A stretch of DNA of 64,000 nucleotides from Alteriqipengyuania lutimaris (GTDB lineage Bacteria; Pseudomonadota; Alphaproteobacteria; Sphingomonadales; Sphingomonadaceae). Made by a program: the position numbers and the translations under genes. The stretch covers positions 1,393,501 through 1,457,500 of the forward strand of contig NZ_QRBB01000001.1 in the NCBI RefSeq assembly GCF_003363135.1. The letters run 5' to 3'. This document shows positions 63,073 to 64,000 of this stretch, one piece after another (position 1 is the first letter of the stretch; each line of letters begins with the position of its first letter). Below the pieces are notes generated by a model, which saw only the letters and a program-made list of their open reading frames with translations, was not told the origin of the DNA and did not search any database.

Positions 63073-64000
63073 TCAGGTGCGCAGCGCCCCGGCAATGGCG
63101 GCCGCCATGTCGCGCACCTGCCGCTCCATGGAGAAGCGGTCGACCGCGCGGGCTCTTGCAGCCGCGCCGTGCCGTGCGATCAGTGCGGGGTCGCGCAAAT
63201 AGGCTTCGACCGCCTCCACGAACCCATCCTCGTCGTCGAGCGCGATCAGGCGACCGGTCTCTCCATCGGCGACGATCTCCGAAGGACCGGCTGCGGCCGA
63301 GGCCACCACGGGAAGCCCGCAGGCCATCGCTTCGGCCAGCACGAGGCCGAAGCTCTCGCGCTCCGCCGCGTGGACCATCAGGTCTGCCTCGCGATAGAAG
63401 GGCAGCAGGTCGCTCTGATGCCCTGCGAAGTGGACCCGATCCGCGATACCCAGTTCACGGGCGAGGCGCTGCCATTCCTCCAGCATCGGCCCCGCGCCCA
63501 CATAGGTGAAGCGGACATGGTCGAACTCGGGCTGCGCGAAAATGCGTGCGGCGACGCGCAGGATCATGTCGACCCGTTTCTCCGAACGGGCCTGGCCGGC
63601 GCATATGACCTCGAGCCGATCGCGGGTTTCGCGTCTCTCCGCCGGGGTGAAGTGATCGCAGTCGACGCCATTGGCGGCGACCGTCAGCCGGGCCGGCGGG
63701 ATCAGCGCATAGTCCTGCAGCCAGTCGCGCTGCGAATGCGAATTGGCGATGTGCAGATCGTGCAGCTGGCGCTTCAACCCGCGCCGCACCACGAACTTCG
63801 CCGCGCGTCGGACGAAGGAATCGCGGATGCGATGATCGAAGCTGTCCTGCTCGGTATTGATCGTCTTCACGCCCAGCGAGTGCAGGAAGGCCATGTCGAG
63901 CATGGTCGGCAGCGCGCTCATATAGACGATGGCGGCGATATCGTGCTGGTCGACGAAGGCGCGCAGCTTCGCCTTGTCGGCGGGCGCGAGCGTGTAGGCG
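63073..64000 (-). CDS. GT4-family glycosyltransferase, partial (N-terminus beyond the window)
   Basis: The open frame enters from the window end; an ATG at 63921 is internal, because coding sequence continues upstream (reading AFVDQHDIAAIVY before it). The visible 309 residues hold the C-terminal Rossmann domain of GT-B glycosyltransferases: VICAGQARSEKRVDMIL, FTYVGAGPMLEEWQRLA, DRVHFAGHQSDLLPFYREADLMVHA and the ESFGLVLAEAMACGLPVVAS motif with the conserved Glu pair. It probably extends a surface polysaccharide or lipid-linked glycan. Confidence 0.9.
   Translation of the reverse strand, partial: AYTLAPADKAKLRAFVDQHDIAAIVYMSALPTMLDMAFLHSLGVKTINTEQDSFDHRIRDSFVRRAAKFVVRRGLKRQLHDLHIANSHSQRDWLQDYALIPPARLTVAANGVDCDHFTPAERRETRDRLEVICAGQARSEKRVDMILRVAARIFAQPEFDHVRFTYVGAGPMLEEWQRLARELGIADRVHFAGHQSDLLPFYREADLMVHAAERESFGLVLAEAMACGLPVVASAAAGPSEIVADGETGRLIALDDEDGFVEAVEAYLRDPALIARHGAAARARAVDRFSMERQVRDMAAAIAGALRT

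Overview
The window is about 64 kb of GC-rich, densely coding alphaproteobacterial chromosome. Gene content points to the order Sphingomonadales, probably an Erythrobacter/Altererythrobacter relative: a Caulobacter-like Weimberg xylose pathway, EipA (DUF1134), COQ9, a CBP3-type ubiquinol-cytochrome c chaperone, a BamE homologue, hslVU and a cupin_8/JmjC protein next to glycoside hydrolases. The genus call is inference from gene content. No phage, insertion sequence, CRISPR array or rRNA was seen.

Region 1 (1-31,000) is a hemicellulose utilisation locus. Glycosidases: three GH3 proteins (one cut by the window start), a GH67 alpha-glucuronidase, two GH43 proteins (one fused to an esterase), two GH5 enzymes, a PA14-containing GH31 alpha-xylosidase, a SASA-type acetylesterase and a secreted protein made of two carbohydrate-binding-like repeats. 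Sugar processing: xylB, xylC, xylD and xylX, which take D-xylose to alpha-ketoglutarate semialdehyde; an aldose epimerase; a Tat-exported Gfo/Idh oxidoreductase; and a ROK sugar kinase. The last Weimberg enzyme (xylA, semialdehyde dehydrogenase) and any TonB-dependent receptor or sugar permease are not in the window. Six copies of a 14-bp LacI-type operator (consensus TGGTAGCGCTACCA) sit at or just inside the 5' ends of the transcription units, and one lacI-type gene lies in the GH67 operon. Together they look like one regulon for glucuronoarabinoxylan plus xyloglucan, with some mannan/glucan capacity.

Region 2 (31,000-48,900) is housekeeping: a Stf0 sulfotransferase, tRNA-Ser(GCU), eipA, an aromatic aminotransferase, a GNAT protein, a MarR regulator divergent from a small membrane protein, a ParD-like protein (apparently with an ATT start codon) next to a complete methionine aminopeptidase, a minus-strand cluster from a SCO protein to ribD and ribE, an exported ankyrin protein, COQ9, ssb, a TrkH/TrkA potassium pair, a DUF177 protein with a CBP3-like chaperone, and bamE.

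Region 3 (48,300-64,000) holds hslV and hslU separated by an exported D-amino-acid-oxidase-like flavoprotein whose motif order is circularly permuted. It then has an S41-like peptidase, an MFS transporter, an acyltransferase behind a 24-bp perfect palindrome, a SulP transporter, a two-domain M16 peptidase, an Atm1-like ABC transporter and two glycosyltransferase-like genes, the last cut by the window end. The most unusual observations are the permuted oxidase, operators lying inside coding starts, the ParD-like/MetAP pair, and a 22-bp repeat found at two places 7 kb apart.
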